Positions 52,216 to 63,600 of a DNA stretch of 64,000 nucleotides are shown here, in pieces. A program made the position numbers and the translations under genes. The DNA is taken from assembly GCF_051106095.1 (NCBI RefSeq), contig NC_135794.1, forward strand, positions 22,570,747-22,634,746, read 5' to 3'. Within the stretch, counting starts at the first letter, position 1. Every line of letters begins with the position of its first letter. This DNA is from Pogona vitticeps (lineage: Eukaryota; Chordata; Lepidosauria; Squamata; Agamidae). Under the pieces are notes generated by a model that saw only the letters and a program-made list of their open reading frames with translations, was not told where the DNA came from and made no database searches.

Positions 52216-53309
52216 TTCAAACCAAAGTAACTAATTATAAGTAAATAGTTGCTTCTGGGCAGCAGATTTAATTGCTACTCTGGTCAGCTTCTCTACATGC
52301 AACTGGTGAAGGGTGCCCTAATTTCCCTTTACCTGCAAAATGTCTTGGGCAAAACCTGGGTGCTTTGGAGCATGAAAGATCACACCATGCTGCAGTGTCA
52401 CCCCCTTCTCTGGTTTTCTTGTACTAGATCCCCCCCGTCCCCCGAAAAAACGCTTGGCCGTCCAGATACCCATGAATTCAAAAATTCTTTGCTCAAGAAA
52501 GATTGCCAAGCGTGAATGGTGACTTTCCGTAGCCAACTTTTTCCTGATAGCAAGAAGTAAGGAAAGAAGAAAGAACCACTGATGAATGAAAGAGCAACCG
52601 GGACTTGCCACCATCGGGAGAGTCCAGTCGGATCAGCTTCCAGCCCCCCCAGGCTCTGATGTTATCGGCTCTTAACCTAACAGCGTCAATCAACAGTTCT
52701 TTAGGGAGCCATATCTTTTCATCAGACGTAACTTAGAAAACAGCAGTAAGGGCCTTTCTTGTTTTCGGTTCCCATGCCTTCGCCAACAAGGTGAATCACC
52801 ACCTTCTTCAACGTCTGTCTGGGGTCAGGTAGGCAAAGTCTGGTGTGGGCCCCAGATGTATCTGTAATTAAGGAAAGAGGCAACAGTGAGCCGATGCCCT
52901 TCATGCAGATGGATAGGGAGTACCCGTAGGTTGCGTGTTCATGAAAGCCGATCCTATAATACATCGATTAGCCCTAAATAGGGGTGATACGTCAGCCAAG
53001 GAAGAGAGGGGGTCTCACTGCAAAATTTTGGAAGATGGCATGCCTCTGGCTCCATTGTGGGTCATCTATAGTCCTGAGGACTGCACAACATAGTACAGCA
53101 TGCACATGGCTTTACTTGGAAAACAAGCATTTGCAAAAACTCATGCTGGAGTAAATCTGTCATCAGTCTTTGTGATGGCATAGGATTCCCAGTTGTTTCT
53201 GCGGCGGGAGACTGGAAAATGATTGTGTGGCTTCGCCTAAAGCAGCGGGCAAATGGAGAGCACACACATTTTTGACCTGCAGACAGGGGAGGAATGGCTA
53301 CGTTATTGG

Positions 53310-53563
53310 TGTATTTGCGAAGGCTTTCACAGGCCGGGATCTAATGGTTGTTGTGGGTTTTTTGGCCGTGTTCTGGAGGTTGTTCTTCCTAACGTTTCGC
53401 CAGTCTCTGTGGCCGGCATCTTCAGAGGACAGCACTCTGTGCTCTGGTGTAGTTGGCTTGGGCTGTCCTCTGAAGATGCTGGCCACAGAGACTGGCGAAA
53501 GGTTAGGAAGACCAACCTTCAGAACACGGCCAAAGAGCCCGAAAAACCCACAACAACCACTAG
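53310..53563. mobile_element. Foldback element, copy 2
   Basis: Near-perfect palindrome: CTAACGTTTCGCCAGTCTCT and GGCATCTTCAGAGGACAGC are mirrored by GCTGTCCTCTGAAGATGC and AGAGACTGGCGAAAGGTTAG around a centre at about 53,435. The outer arm GCGAAGGCTTTCACAGGCCG is present only on the left. Confidence 0.8.
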
Positions 53564-53869
53564 TTATTGGCTTTGTCACCTCTGCCTTATGGGACAACAA
53601 AACTCCATTTTGCTTTATTAGCCGCCTCACTTCTTTCCTGAGCCAAGGGAATAAACATTTGGCCCAGTTTTTGAATTAGTCTGTCTGGATCCCAAGTTCT
53701 GCACCATCTTTCCCAGAATTCTGTCTTATTTGTAACTTTTTGCTGATTCAATAAAAGTGTCACCCAACCTCAGAATCTGACTTAAAAATTACCCCAAAAA
53801 CGGCTTGTAAAGAAAGCTAACAGTGGCATCTAGTGGCTAAAAAAAACATAAACAGTAAATTATCCACAC

Positions 53870-53965
53870 TGGCAAATATGGTGGATAAAAATACCCCCGG
53901 AGTAAACTTTGTCTAAAAGGGCGGGATAGAAATCTAATAAATAAATAAATAAAATAAATGGTGAA
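53870..53965 (+). mobile_element. L2-type LINE 3' tail
   Basis: AAAAGGGCGGGATAGAAATC then AATAAATAAATA. Confidence 0.5.
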
Positions 53966-54453
53966 AATGCCAAACATGAATAAAGAGGAAGAAGGTAGGA
54001 AATCAAGGACTCTTAGAGTGGATTTTAGAAACATCTTATTCATTTTCCAGCAGTATTAAATGTCCTGGATTTTATATCTATAACAAAAATTCTGGGAGCT
54101 GAGATTGGAAAATTTTTTATTTTGGGGTCATATTTGGCTATGATCCGTGGTCTCGATGATCCATAGGGTTCCTTCCTCCTCTGCAGCTCTGAGATAATGA
54201 TGCTTGTGTGATCCTGCGCACCAACAGTCCAAGAAAATGCATTCTCCCAACTCTGAATCAGGATTTAGACCATGATCCAACCAGAAACTGTACATGGGTT
54301 CCAGGAACAAAGCAAGCAGCACCACGTAGCTTTGCTGACTTCTCTCTCTCAGGGTTCCCCGTCCCCCCAAAATAATAAAGAACACGAGGGTAATGGAGGA
54401 AAAGAGGCCTGCAGAAGAAATCCATGGATACACACACACGATCAACAAAGTGA

Positions 54454-54455
<2 letters not shown>

Positions 54456-54501
<46 letters not shown>
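54456..54501. repeat. (GT)n microsatellite
   Basis: About 22 GT units. Confidence 0.96.
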
Positions 54502-54502
<1 letters not shown>

Positions 54503-54577
54503 CTGTTGTATTATTGATAGTTGCTGTCAAGTTGCTTCCAACTTATGGTAACCCTATCATGGAGTGACCTCTAAATA

Positions 54578-54800
54578 ACTGCATGCTGTCAAGTCCATTC
54601 CAACTTAGGGTGACCTTTTCCAAGGTTTTCTAGGAAAAGAGTACTCAGAGGTGTATTACCCTTCCCTTCCTCTAGGGGCCGCCCTGGGACTGTGCAGCTG
54701 GCCCAAGGCTCCCCAGGCTGGCTCTTTTCTGAGATGGCCGGTGGGGAATGGAAGCCCCAACCTCTGGCTCCCTCACCCACTGAGCTAACCAGCCAGCTAT
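54578..54800 (-). mobile_element. tRNA-derived SINE, ACA-tail type
   Basis: GCTGTCAAGTCCATTCCAAC, body GCCCAAGGCTCCCCAGGCTG, head CACTGAGCTAACCAGCCAGC. A second short tail trace sits just to the left (54,520-54,570). Confidence 0.8.
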
Positions 54801-54839
54801 CCAAATAGTCCTGCCATTAACAGACCGACTCACTGTTGC

Positions 54840-55200
54840 AAAATCTAGGCTATAAGTTTCCTTCACCAAGACAATCCATTGAGTCCAGCATCCCCCCTTT
54901 TCCCCCCCTGCTGCTTTCAACTTTCCCCAGCATTATCGCCTCGCGTCTTGTCTCGATGGGCCCAAAAATTGGACTCGCTCACTTCTGTCATTTTCTCTTC
55001 TACAAAGAGTTCAGGCTTGATTTGTTCTAGGATCCACTTGTTTTTGTGTATGTTGGGGTTTTCCCCCCCCCCTTCCTTTCTAGAGGATGAAGGTATCTAC
55101 AAACCCCTCCTCCAGCACGATATTTCAATTCCCCCCCCTTATCTTTCTTCACCGGCCTGCTTTCACATCCATACACAGTAAGCTGGAATACCATACCACG
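54840..55200 (-). mobile_element. RTE-clade LINE ORF2 fragment, old
   Basis: Plus-strand spelling CTTTCCCCAGCATTATCGCC, GAGTTCAGGCTTGATTTG, CCTCCTCCAGCACGATATTT and CTTTCACATCCATACACAG follows the order of reversed RTE/BovB-like ORF2, but diverged beyond coding. Confidence 0.6.
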
Positions 55201-55299
55201 TCTAATTGTTATCTCTTGTTAGAGGTCATACGTCCTTTAATTATGTTATTAGTAGCAGTGTGGATAAAAACATCCCACACTATCATAATCAGTCGTGAT

Positions 55300-55454
55300 A
55301 ATAACAATAAAAATACCAATGCTAATATAATTATTAAAATATTTATAGCAACTATTATTAGTAATTGGTAGCTGTTCTTAATAATGATGATAATAATTAT
55401 ATTATTATCATTATTATTTATTTTTAATAATACTAATGTGGTGTTTTTATACTA

Positions 55455-55537
<83 letters not shown>

Positions 55538-55540
55538 CAA
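55300..55540. repeat. (ATT)n array with flanking decayed ATT/AAT repeats
   Basis: Pure ATT from about 55,458 to 55,535, with degenerate repeats before it. Ends about 330 bp before the TICRR CpG island. Confidence 0.93.
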
Positions 55541-55989
55541 TAATAATGAAGTTATTGTAGCCACACTTCTATTCATGGAAGTCCTCCTATTCCACATCAG
55601 AAATCAATGAAAGGAAAACGTTACTTTTCGTGGCTTTTTTAACAAAAAAACTAACAAAATTGTGGCATTTTAAACATTTATTTCTTTGCAAGCTATTGTG
55701 GATGACAGTCCAATTCCTCAGATACATGAATCCCTCAAGCCCTATGGCCACCGAACGTGAAGGATTCTGGGAGTTGTGGTTCGTAAAAAGGAACTTCCCC
55801 CCCTTTCTCTGCCTGAGAGAGACATTCCTCTCTTTAAATTTTAAATTCGAAAGGGAGCCCCGCCCCCCTTGTCCAATCCAATCGCCGCCTTCGAGACGTC
55901 CTGGCCAATGAGAGCAAAGCAGGAAGAGACCGTCTATTAAAAACTGGGAGGAGTCTCACCATAGAGATGTAAAGAAGGGAAGGGAAGCG

Positions 55990-56073
55990 GGGCGCGTTCT
56001 TCCGCTTCGAGATCTCGCGGGTCCAAAGCTCCGGCGAATCAGAGGCCCCTGAGCTCTCTTGGGGCGGGAGAGG
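55990..56073 (+). other. TICRR: Putative TICRR non-coding exon 1
   Basis: A strong donor GG|GTAAGTC at 56,074 sits in the CpG island. The matching acceptor would be AATTTTAG ending at 56,887, after a T/C-rich tract, leading into the exon with the start codon. The 5' edge is a guess. Confidence 0.5.
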
Positions 56074-56078
56074 GTAAG

Positions 56079-56088
56079 TCTCGCGAGA
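56079..56088. promoter_or_regulatory. TCTCGCGAGA element
   Basis: Perfect ten-base palindrome, known from CpG-island promoters of housekeeping and cell-cycle genes. It begins five bases downstream of the first base of the putative exon 1 donor. Confidence 0.7.
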
Positions 56089-56394
56089 GGAGGGGGGCCC
56101 CGTCGCGCCACCTTAGCCAATGGCAGCCCGGGCGGCGAGCCGCGCTGTAGCCAATGGGAGAGCGCGGAGCGGAGAGCGCCAGAAGTTGGATGGAAGGTTG
56201 TCTCTCCGAGGGATCATGGCGGCCGCGGGAGGAGACCCAGGAGGAGGAGGAGGAGGGGGTGGGTGAATGGGGGGCTCCTTTCTCCCCCCCCGATGGGGCT
56301 GTCAGATGAGGGTCCCTCAACCCCCCCCCGAGAATCAGGGGTGCAAAAGACCCCTCTGTGGGGGCCCTTTAGTCTTTAGCCCCCCCAGGCTTCC

Positions 56395-56650
56395 AAAAAG
56401 GAGGGGACCCCCGGGAAGGCCAGGGGTGTGTGTGTGTGTGGGGGGGGTAACCAGGGCAACAAGAGGGAGGGAGGGAGGGAGGGGGTGGCCACCCAAGGCA
56501 ATGGGGGATAAGGAAGGGGGGGCAAGTAGCCAGGAGAAAGGGGGGCAGGTAGCCAGGGCAACAAAGGCAGAGGGGGGGTGCATATGAGAAGTGGCCAGCC
56601 ACCCAAGGAACAAGAGGGGGGCAGTTGGCTGAGGCAAAGTGGAGGAAACG
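56395..56650 (+). repeat. G-rich imperfect tandem repeat in TICRR intron 1
   Basis: Repeated variants of AGCCAGGGCAACAA and GGCCACCCAAGG spaced by long G runs (five or more bases). It looks like a decayed minisatellite with quadruplex-forming potential on the plus strand. Confidence 0.5.
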
Positions 56651-56887
56651 GGGGCAGCGAAGGACGAAGGAAGGCAGTTAGTAGCCAGTAGCTCCTCCCC
56701 GCCCCCCCCCCCGTGTGCTTTTCACCAGCATGAAGAGGGGCTGTGGTGAAAGGGGATGATGGTGAAAAGGCTGCGGAAGGAGATGTCCTTGTGAAGACAC
56801 ATGAAGAGTGTCTCTCCTTCCTTGAAGTGGTTCAAGTTTCAGTTTATATCAGAAAGGTTTTGATTTTTTTCTCTCTTCAAATTTTAG

Positions 56888-57039
56888 GCTTAGTTGTATC
56901 ACACTCAGCTTGACCCTTGGATCTTGGACGAAATCGACCTGCTGGTTACCGAGTCTGCAGGGATACGCACGGGCTGCTCCACACGTGGTGCCCAAAGCAT
57001 CAGCAGCTGGAATTGAGGGCAGTTGGCACCATCACCATC
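56888..57039 (+). other. TICRR: TICRR 5'-UTR part of exon 2
   Basis: 152 bases between the proposed acceptor and the start codon. They contain no ATG in any frame, which supports the start at 57,040. Confidence 0.55.
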
Positions 57040-57696
57040 ATGACTTGCTCCCACAATGTGGTGTTCTTGTTGGACACTGCTGGCTCTGTGGAGAAGAGCC
57101 GTCTTCATTTGTGCACCTTGAAAATCTTGAACTATTTGGGTTGCAGGTTCGGCCTGGCTAAGGTCCGGTGGGACTTTAAGTTCTTTGACTCTTTAGGTGC
57201 CCAGGGCAGAACTTCGCAGGTGAGAAGTTTCCGTGAGCTTGGCTCCCGCGCTTGGGAGGACTTTGAGGAAGAACTGGAGAACAGGCTCAGAAACCGAGGC
57301 TGCGTTGCACACTTACCTGGCCCGGCACCTCGAGCCACCCTCACTCAGAATATACTGAAAGAAACCTTGCTCGATTACCAGTGGGACCGGCCTGAAATAG
57401 CCTCTCCCACCAAACCGGTCTTGAGGAGCCAGAAAAACAAGGTCACTCTGACTGCGGAGAAACCACGAGAAAATTCCCTTTCTGGGGACTTTGTCAACAC
57501 TGTTTTCCTTTTCTCTCCTTGCCCTCATTCCCAGAGGGAGCTGCTACAGTTTATCTCTGGAAGCCAGGCTCATAGATCTGATGCACTGCCTCCGTTGCAT
57601 GGTATGGCAGAAAAATTCATTCCTAAGGGAATCCAGGACATGATGGCTAGACAGAAAATCACCCTGTATTGGCTGGACACCTCAGAATGGTTCAAG
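57040..57696 (+). CDS. TICRR: TICRR first coding exon (residues 1-219)
   Basis: Begins [20 protein letters not shown]. The frame is open further upstream to the acceptor but has no ATG there, and no other ATG lies between the acceptor at 56,887 and 57,040, so initiation here is clear. Contains [17 protein letters not shown] and the PTKPVLRSQ segment. Ends TSEWFK with donor GTAAGA in phase 0. Confidence 0.95.
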
Positions 57697-60600
57697 GTAA
57701 GAACATCCAATTATTGGGCGACCTTCCTGTGTATCATGCTGTCACATTTGCATTTCCTCCTATCCTAAACAAATACTGTGGAATTTCTATTTTTACCTCA
57801 TTGCAGTTGTGAGAAATGTTGGACTGAAGCAGTGTGAAAGGAAAAGAGTTGATGGCTTCCTTGATTATCTTATGAATTTTGGGAATCTCTTCTGCTTTAA
57901 AACATGCTAATTTAAAGTATATTTCAACAATGAAATGGTTAATTATATTTAATATTCTTAATTTTATGTATTTTAGTGACATTTTCAATTACAATGTAAA
58001 CCACTTTGAGAAAGTTCTGGGAGAGAACAGTAGTTAAGATTAAATAAATAAACAAGTACAGTGGTGCTTCGCATTACAACGTTAATTCGTTCCAGCGAAA
58101 TCGCTGTAAAACAAAAACGTTGTAATGCGATTTTTAAAAGCCCATAGAAACATATTAAAACCCGATTAATGTGTTCCTAGGGGCTTGAAACTCACCGTCC
58201 AGCGAAGATCCTCCATAGCGTGGCCATTTTCACTGCCTGTGCAGCGAGGAATCCGTGCCAGAAAAGAGCGGGTGGCCATTTTGTTTACCCGGCGGCCATT
58301 TTGAAACCCCCGATCAGCTGGCCGAAAATCATCACTTTGCGATGATCGGTTCCCGAAGCAGGGAACCGATTATTGCAAAGCGAAATTCCCCCATAGGGAA
58401 CATCGTTTTGCGATCGCAAACACATTAACGTCTAGCGATTTTGTCGTCAAACGGAGCGCCCGTTAAGCGAGGCACCACTGTACAATTATTATTTGAACAG
58501 ATTTCAGCAATTTGAGGCATCTGTGGATGCAGGTGGCCATGTTTTAGGCAGGTTTTTTTCCCTGCGTTGGCAGGCTTGGGATCATGACCTGCCAAGGTCC
58601 AGAGCATCTCAAAAATGAATCCTGAGGCATCAGAACATAGCCAGCCCATACCTATAGGACCTGCTCATTGAGGTAATCTGGTGCTTTGTTGTCTACGTCA
58701 TTTTGTATGAATCCAGCACCTTAAACCTGAACATGGGAAACTGGCTTCCACTGTATGATCCCTAGCTAAATCATGTTACTAGCTTGTTTGCAATGCATGC
58801 ATATTAATTCTTAGCTGAAAACGACCAGAAGCAAATTTACAGCCAACGGTTTTAACCGTCCCCTTTAATTTATTTTTTATTATGCAATTTATGTGCAGCA
58901 TGAAAGGGTTGAGATTTTTTTTAAAAAAGGCATGCAGAGTTGTCTTTATAATAACAGAAACAGTACAACAGGGATTCCTCAAACCCTAATAATTACTTGT
59001 ATCACACCTTTTCCCTCCTGCCAAAGGGTTCAGGATACTCTGCTTTCAAGCGTTAATCCAGTCCTCTCACTGACATTGAGCTCTCCTGTTTTCTTCTTTC
59101 AGCTCCTGGAATCCCCAAATCACATTGGCTACTGGATGTTGGTTGAACTGGTGCGTCTCTTAGGGGGCTCCATTCTGCCCTTGGCCGCTTTAACTCAGAG
59201 TTTAAATCACCAAAGAGTAGACCCCGATCCTGCTTCTCCAGTGGAGTCCGGGTCTTCCCAGCCACCATTCAGACCTTGGAGTATTATGAATTTACCTTTT
59301 GAGTCCACTTTGGGCTGCCTATTCTCCTCGCCTTCTGGTCTACAGGCTTCCTTTCCTTCCCAAGAAGGCTCGCTGTTCCTCAAGACAGACGGTAATGAAA
59401 AGTAATATGTAATTATATCCAGTAAGGAATTCTGTCATGTATTATGTGCATGTTGAGGGGAAAGGAGATTTCATTTTGTTAAATACGTATGCCTTCAGGT
59501 TGGCCGCTGAAATGATTCCCGAATTGCAAAGTTTAATTTTCAGTGTAACAGTATTACATTAGTGCAAGCCAGTAATAGCGTTGGTTCCTTAAAGGGCTCA
59601 CCAAAATCAAATAAAGAAATGCAACATTAAAAGACAGTATTCACTCAAGTAAAGGAAATCAATGGAGTACAGTCTGTTTAGTAGAACAAACGTACATCAG
59701 CTGCTGGGAGCCCAGATATTAAAACTACTAATTAAAAGATCTGAATGAACAGAGTGGACCATAAAAAAAGTATAAGGTACAGCTGTCCGGACAGAGAGTT
59801 CCATAGTTTGGGAGCTGCAGTCTGTTCTGATTGGAACCTTGTATATCTGGGCAACTCCCCAACTACTTATGACTCACTTGGATTCTTGTTTGTTACTCTG
59901 TCCCCAGACCCCAAGTACCACCAGGTAGCCTGCCCTAGGAATAATTTGATTTGGCTTCGGGGATTGTTGTTGGATAGTAGAGTGGACTCCTTGAAATGTT
60001 GCCTTAGCAGCCAGATAAATCTTATCAAGCCCTACTGACAAAGGAAGGGACTTGCTAAAGGATGTTACCCAAGGCTCTCTTCATCCTGCAGCTGGTCCTG
60101 GTTTCAGAATTGAGAAAAATGCCCTCTAAAACTCAGAGGAACCTTGAGTTCCTGGTGTAATTATTAGCCTGTTAAACAGCTTTATCTAAAACTTTTGAAG
60201 TTGCTGCTAGCAGCGTCGTCCTTTCAAGAAGACTGAAAGTTGCACACTCTTGTTGCACCGCCTTCTTTTAAAGCAGTTTGCGATGGCAGTAGAGCGGTAC
60301 TAACATGTCCTTAGATCGCTGTTTGTGCGAATTTAGTCCTGGATAATGACAAATTTGTTGACTTCTGAACTTTTCAGCCAGAGAGTTCCTAGTTATCTCA
60401 CCTGTGCTTATTGTCTAGTTTGTTTGTTCTTAGTTGCAAATGCTCATAAACCCCAACATTAATCTTTGAACAGGAGGAGAAGAGTCACGGAGCTGGGTGG
60501 TGACCTTAGAGCCTCTCACCTTGGGCCAATGGTGCTTCAAAAGTCCAGTGAACATTTTTCTTAAATGCACGGTGACAGGCTGGGATGCGCCACACGCTGG

Positions 60601-63600
60601 CTACTTTCGTACGGAGAACTGGGTTGTGCGGGGCAGACAAACAGGAGCATCGGGGCAAGAGGCATTGTTGTTCCAGCAGTTTGTAAAATGCATCCTGGCC
60701 CAAGGATTACATATGGTAAGTCTCCACTTCGATCTAAGGCTTAGCTAAGAGCTTCAGTGAGACAAAGGCAAGCTTTTCAGAACTCCTGTACAAGCTCTTG
60801 GCTCACCTTGTTTGGCATCAGGCATGGGTCTGGATGATGCCCTGGAATGTCATCTGGCAAGGAGGATCCTGTGGCCTTCCAAGCATTGCTGGGGTTCCTC
60901 ACCCATCAACCAGTAGAGTCTGTGGTAAAGAGTGATGGGAGCTGTAGTTGAATGATATCTATTTCTACCATGGTTCCGCTCCCTCCATGCTAATCTGCCC
61001 CTTGCTTAATCTTTTCTGGGTTCAGATGTCACATTAAATCATTTTTAAACACAGTTTGGATCAGTTGTGGTGAGCCTTCAGCAGGGATTTTTTGGGGGGA
61101 GGGTGTCCCTGGTGGCCGGTGATAGTGTTATATTTGAGTTGCAACTGCTGTGAAATTCTGCGGCAATTCAGAAGTATTCAGAGTACGGTCATAAATTTGT
61201 ACTAAGAAGTAAAGCTGAGCTGTAGTGGCTTCTGAGTGAACTCCCCCTGGATTGTCCCATTATTTCTTGAAGCTGCTGAATGACCCTAAGCAAACAGTGT
61301 CACTGTCCTTCAGGGGAATCGGTCTGCCTAACTCCCTTCTCCCACTCCCATCTTTTTCGTTTACAGGTTGCTGAAGTGTCTGCGTCTGGCATTTTTTCTC
61401 CCTGTACTGGGATCTTCTCCCCCATCTCGGACGCGACAGCCGTCCTTTCTCTTCTGCGTATTGAGCCAGATGTTGAAGCTGAGAGGTCCCTCCTTCAGGC
61501 AGCAGCAGGAGGGAGCATTTCCAAAGACTGTGACTCCAGCCTCCCAGAAATGGTGAACCGTGTGCTAAGTCACAGTTCCGATTGTTCAGAAGGAGGTTCT
61601 CCGGCCAGTCCAAGTAAGTTGGTTTGCTGGTTTCTTTCAAATGATGGTTTTCAAACTGGTTCAAGGAATTCCTTCCATGTGATATCCTTGGCTGAGAATC
61701 CGGCTATGGGGCATAATGCAGGCTTTGCCACTGTTAACGGGGTATAGAGACTTACAGAGCCTTTCCACTGTCCTGTCTGAACTGAGAGCATGGCCTAAAA
61801 GGTTCTGGCTTTAAGAAATCCATCCCCCACTGGCTTTCAAGGAACACATTGAATTGCCGAAATATAGCTTTAAAATCACCGACGGCCTGTCTTTTTAGAA
61901 TGAAAGCCCTTTCATGTGAGGCAAGATGCACTGAATAGGTGTGATTCCTCTATCTGAACTTTTTCTGCCCTCCTGTTTGCAAGTGTAAGGCTTTGCACCT
62001 TTCTCGGGAACGAAATCTGTTGCGTTCAGTGAGATTTAGTTCAAAGCGAACAGGCAGGGACTTGGGGTGACTTTGTTAACAGTAGGAAGATCTATGGCTA
62101 TTGATCATTAAGTACTTCTCTCTTCTCTTCTGTTTTGTTTGGTCCACATCGAGCAGAGGTTTTATTTCCTGAATGGGCCCATCAGGAGCTGTCCCATACA
62201 CCCCACTGGAGCCCGGCAGTCCTGGAAAGCTGGTACTCGTTCTCCAACCTCTGTGGAGCCAGTTCCCACTTGATGGAAACGTTTGGGTAATCACTTTGTG
62301 CTTGATCGTCAGAGCCGCTCTTTAAGTTTGGGGAGAGCGGGTTTAGGATCCCGAGTGCTCCCTCAGTGGGCCCTGTTAAGATATTCAGTGTGTCCTAAAA
62401 GAACTGGTTGAATTTGTTGTCTCTTTCCACGTAGAGCAGATTGAAGGTTAGGCTTTTAAGAATGGAGATGTTTTTAAAAATCAGTTGTGTCTAGAAGTAG
62501 AGGTGAGATTTGTTGTTGTTTAGTCGTGTCCGACTCTTTGTGACCCCAATAGACCAGAGCACACGCCAGGCCCTCCTGTCTTCCACTGCCTCCCGGAGGT
62601 GGGTCAAATTCATGTTGGTCGCTTCAATGACCCTGTCCAACCATCTCGTCCTCTGTCGTCCCCTTCTCCTCTTGCCTTCACACTTTCCCAACATCAGGGT
62701 CTTTTCCAGGGAGTCTTCTCTTCTCATGAGAAGAGGTGAGATACCCTTGCAGTAATAACCTTGGAACCCAATGGAAATGGGAGGGGAAAGCCCCGAATCC
62801 CTATCCTTTCCTCTCCCTGACAGATTCTCCAATGCCATCCGGTTGGTGATTAAAACAGAGCGGTCGGAAGAACCTTGTCTGTATTTTCCTTCATGACTTT
62901 GGCCCCCACCTCTCCAGGCTGGAATCTAGCAGTAGGGAAATTACCTGTGAAAGAAAGCAGCCCCGTGTCAGCCACAGAAGCAGAAATAAAAAGTACAGGA
63001 AAGAGGAGTTTAGGCTCATGGCCACACTTGCCATATGACACAAGCACTGAAAAGGAGCAACTTGCTTTTTAATTGTTGTCCATCATGGTTATTCTGACGA
63101 GTCTTTCTCTGTCCAGGTTGCTTCAGGCAGGTTCTGCTAAAAAAGAAGAGGAAGACTCAAAATGCAAGATGGATCTGACACACGCTCTATCAGAATTCTA
63201 TCAGAGGAAATCTTCTGATCTCTCCGCTCGATCCCATCAGCGAGAGCACAGAAAGAGACGTACGTCCACATTGTGATGATCTTTCTGATGTTCTGAGCGG
63301 CAGGACGAACTGTTCCGAAGACAAAGTCCTCTCGCTTTTGATAAATACCTTTGCTTTCTTCACACGTGCTTTTGGGATGATCTGCCGGTAGATTTCTAGG
63401 ATTGGCCTAACTCCAGCCCTGCTTCTCTTTCTGATTTTTGCAGAAGGAGTTCCCCGGACCCCCGTTAGGCAGAAAATGAAAACAATGCCACGTTCTCTAC
63501 AGATGCTGAATGCAGCAAGACTGAATGTAAAGGCTCAAAAGTCCCAGCCAGAGGGAGAGCAGCCGGCCGGCGAAAAGGTTCTCCAAAGGCTGTTTCCAAG

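Larger units (their letters stand above)
55860..56330 (+). promoter_or_regulatory. TICRR: CpG-island promoter of TICRR
   Basis: The only CpG-dense stretch near either gene. Five CCAAT boxes, all on the plus strand, lie at 55,873, 55,878, 55,905, 56,117 and 56,151. A perfect TCTCGCGAGA palindrome is at 56,079-56,088, with a partial TCTCGCGG at 56,013. Repeated CCAAT boxes (NF-Y) are common in cell-cycle promoters, and TCTCGCGAGA is a known CpG-island core element bound by BANP. Transcription start within about 55,980-56,060 is inferred. Confidence 0.75.

Noticed and set aside
53227-53679. 150-codon frame and several opposed frames
   Set aside because: Both arms of the foldback palindrome are read; sense and antisense give near-identical peptides, as expected for an inverted repeat.
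56917-57039. In-frame N-terminal extension of Treslin
   Set aside because: The frame is open but has no ATG upstream of 57,040, and the human protein aligns from that Met.
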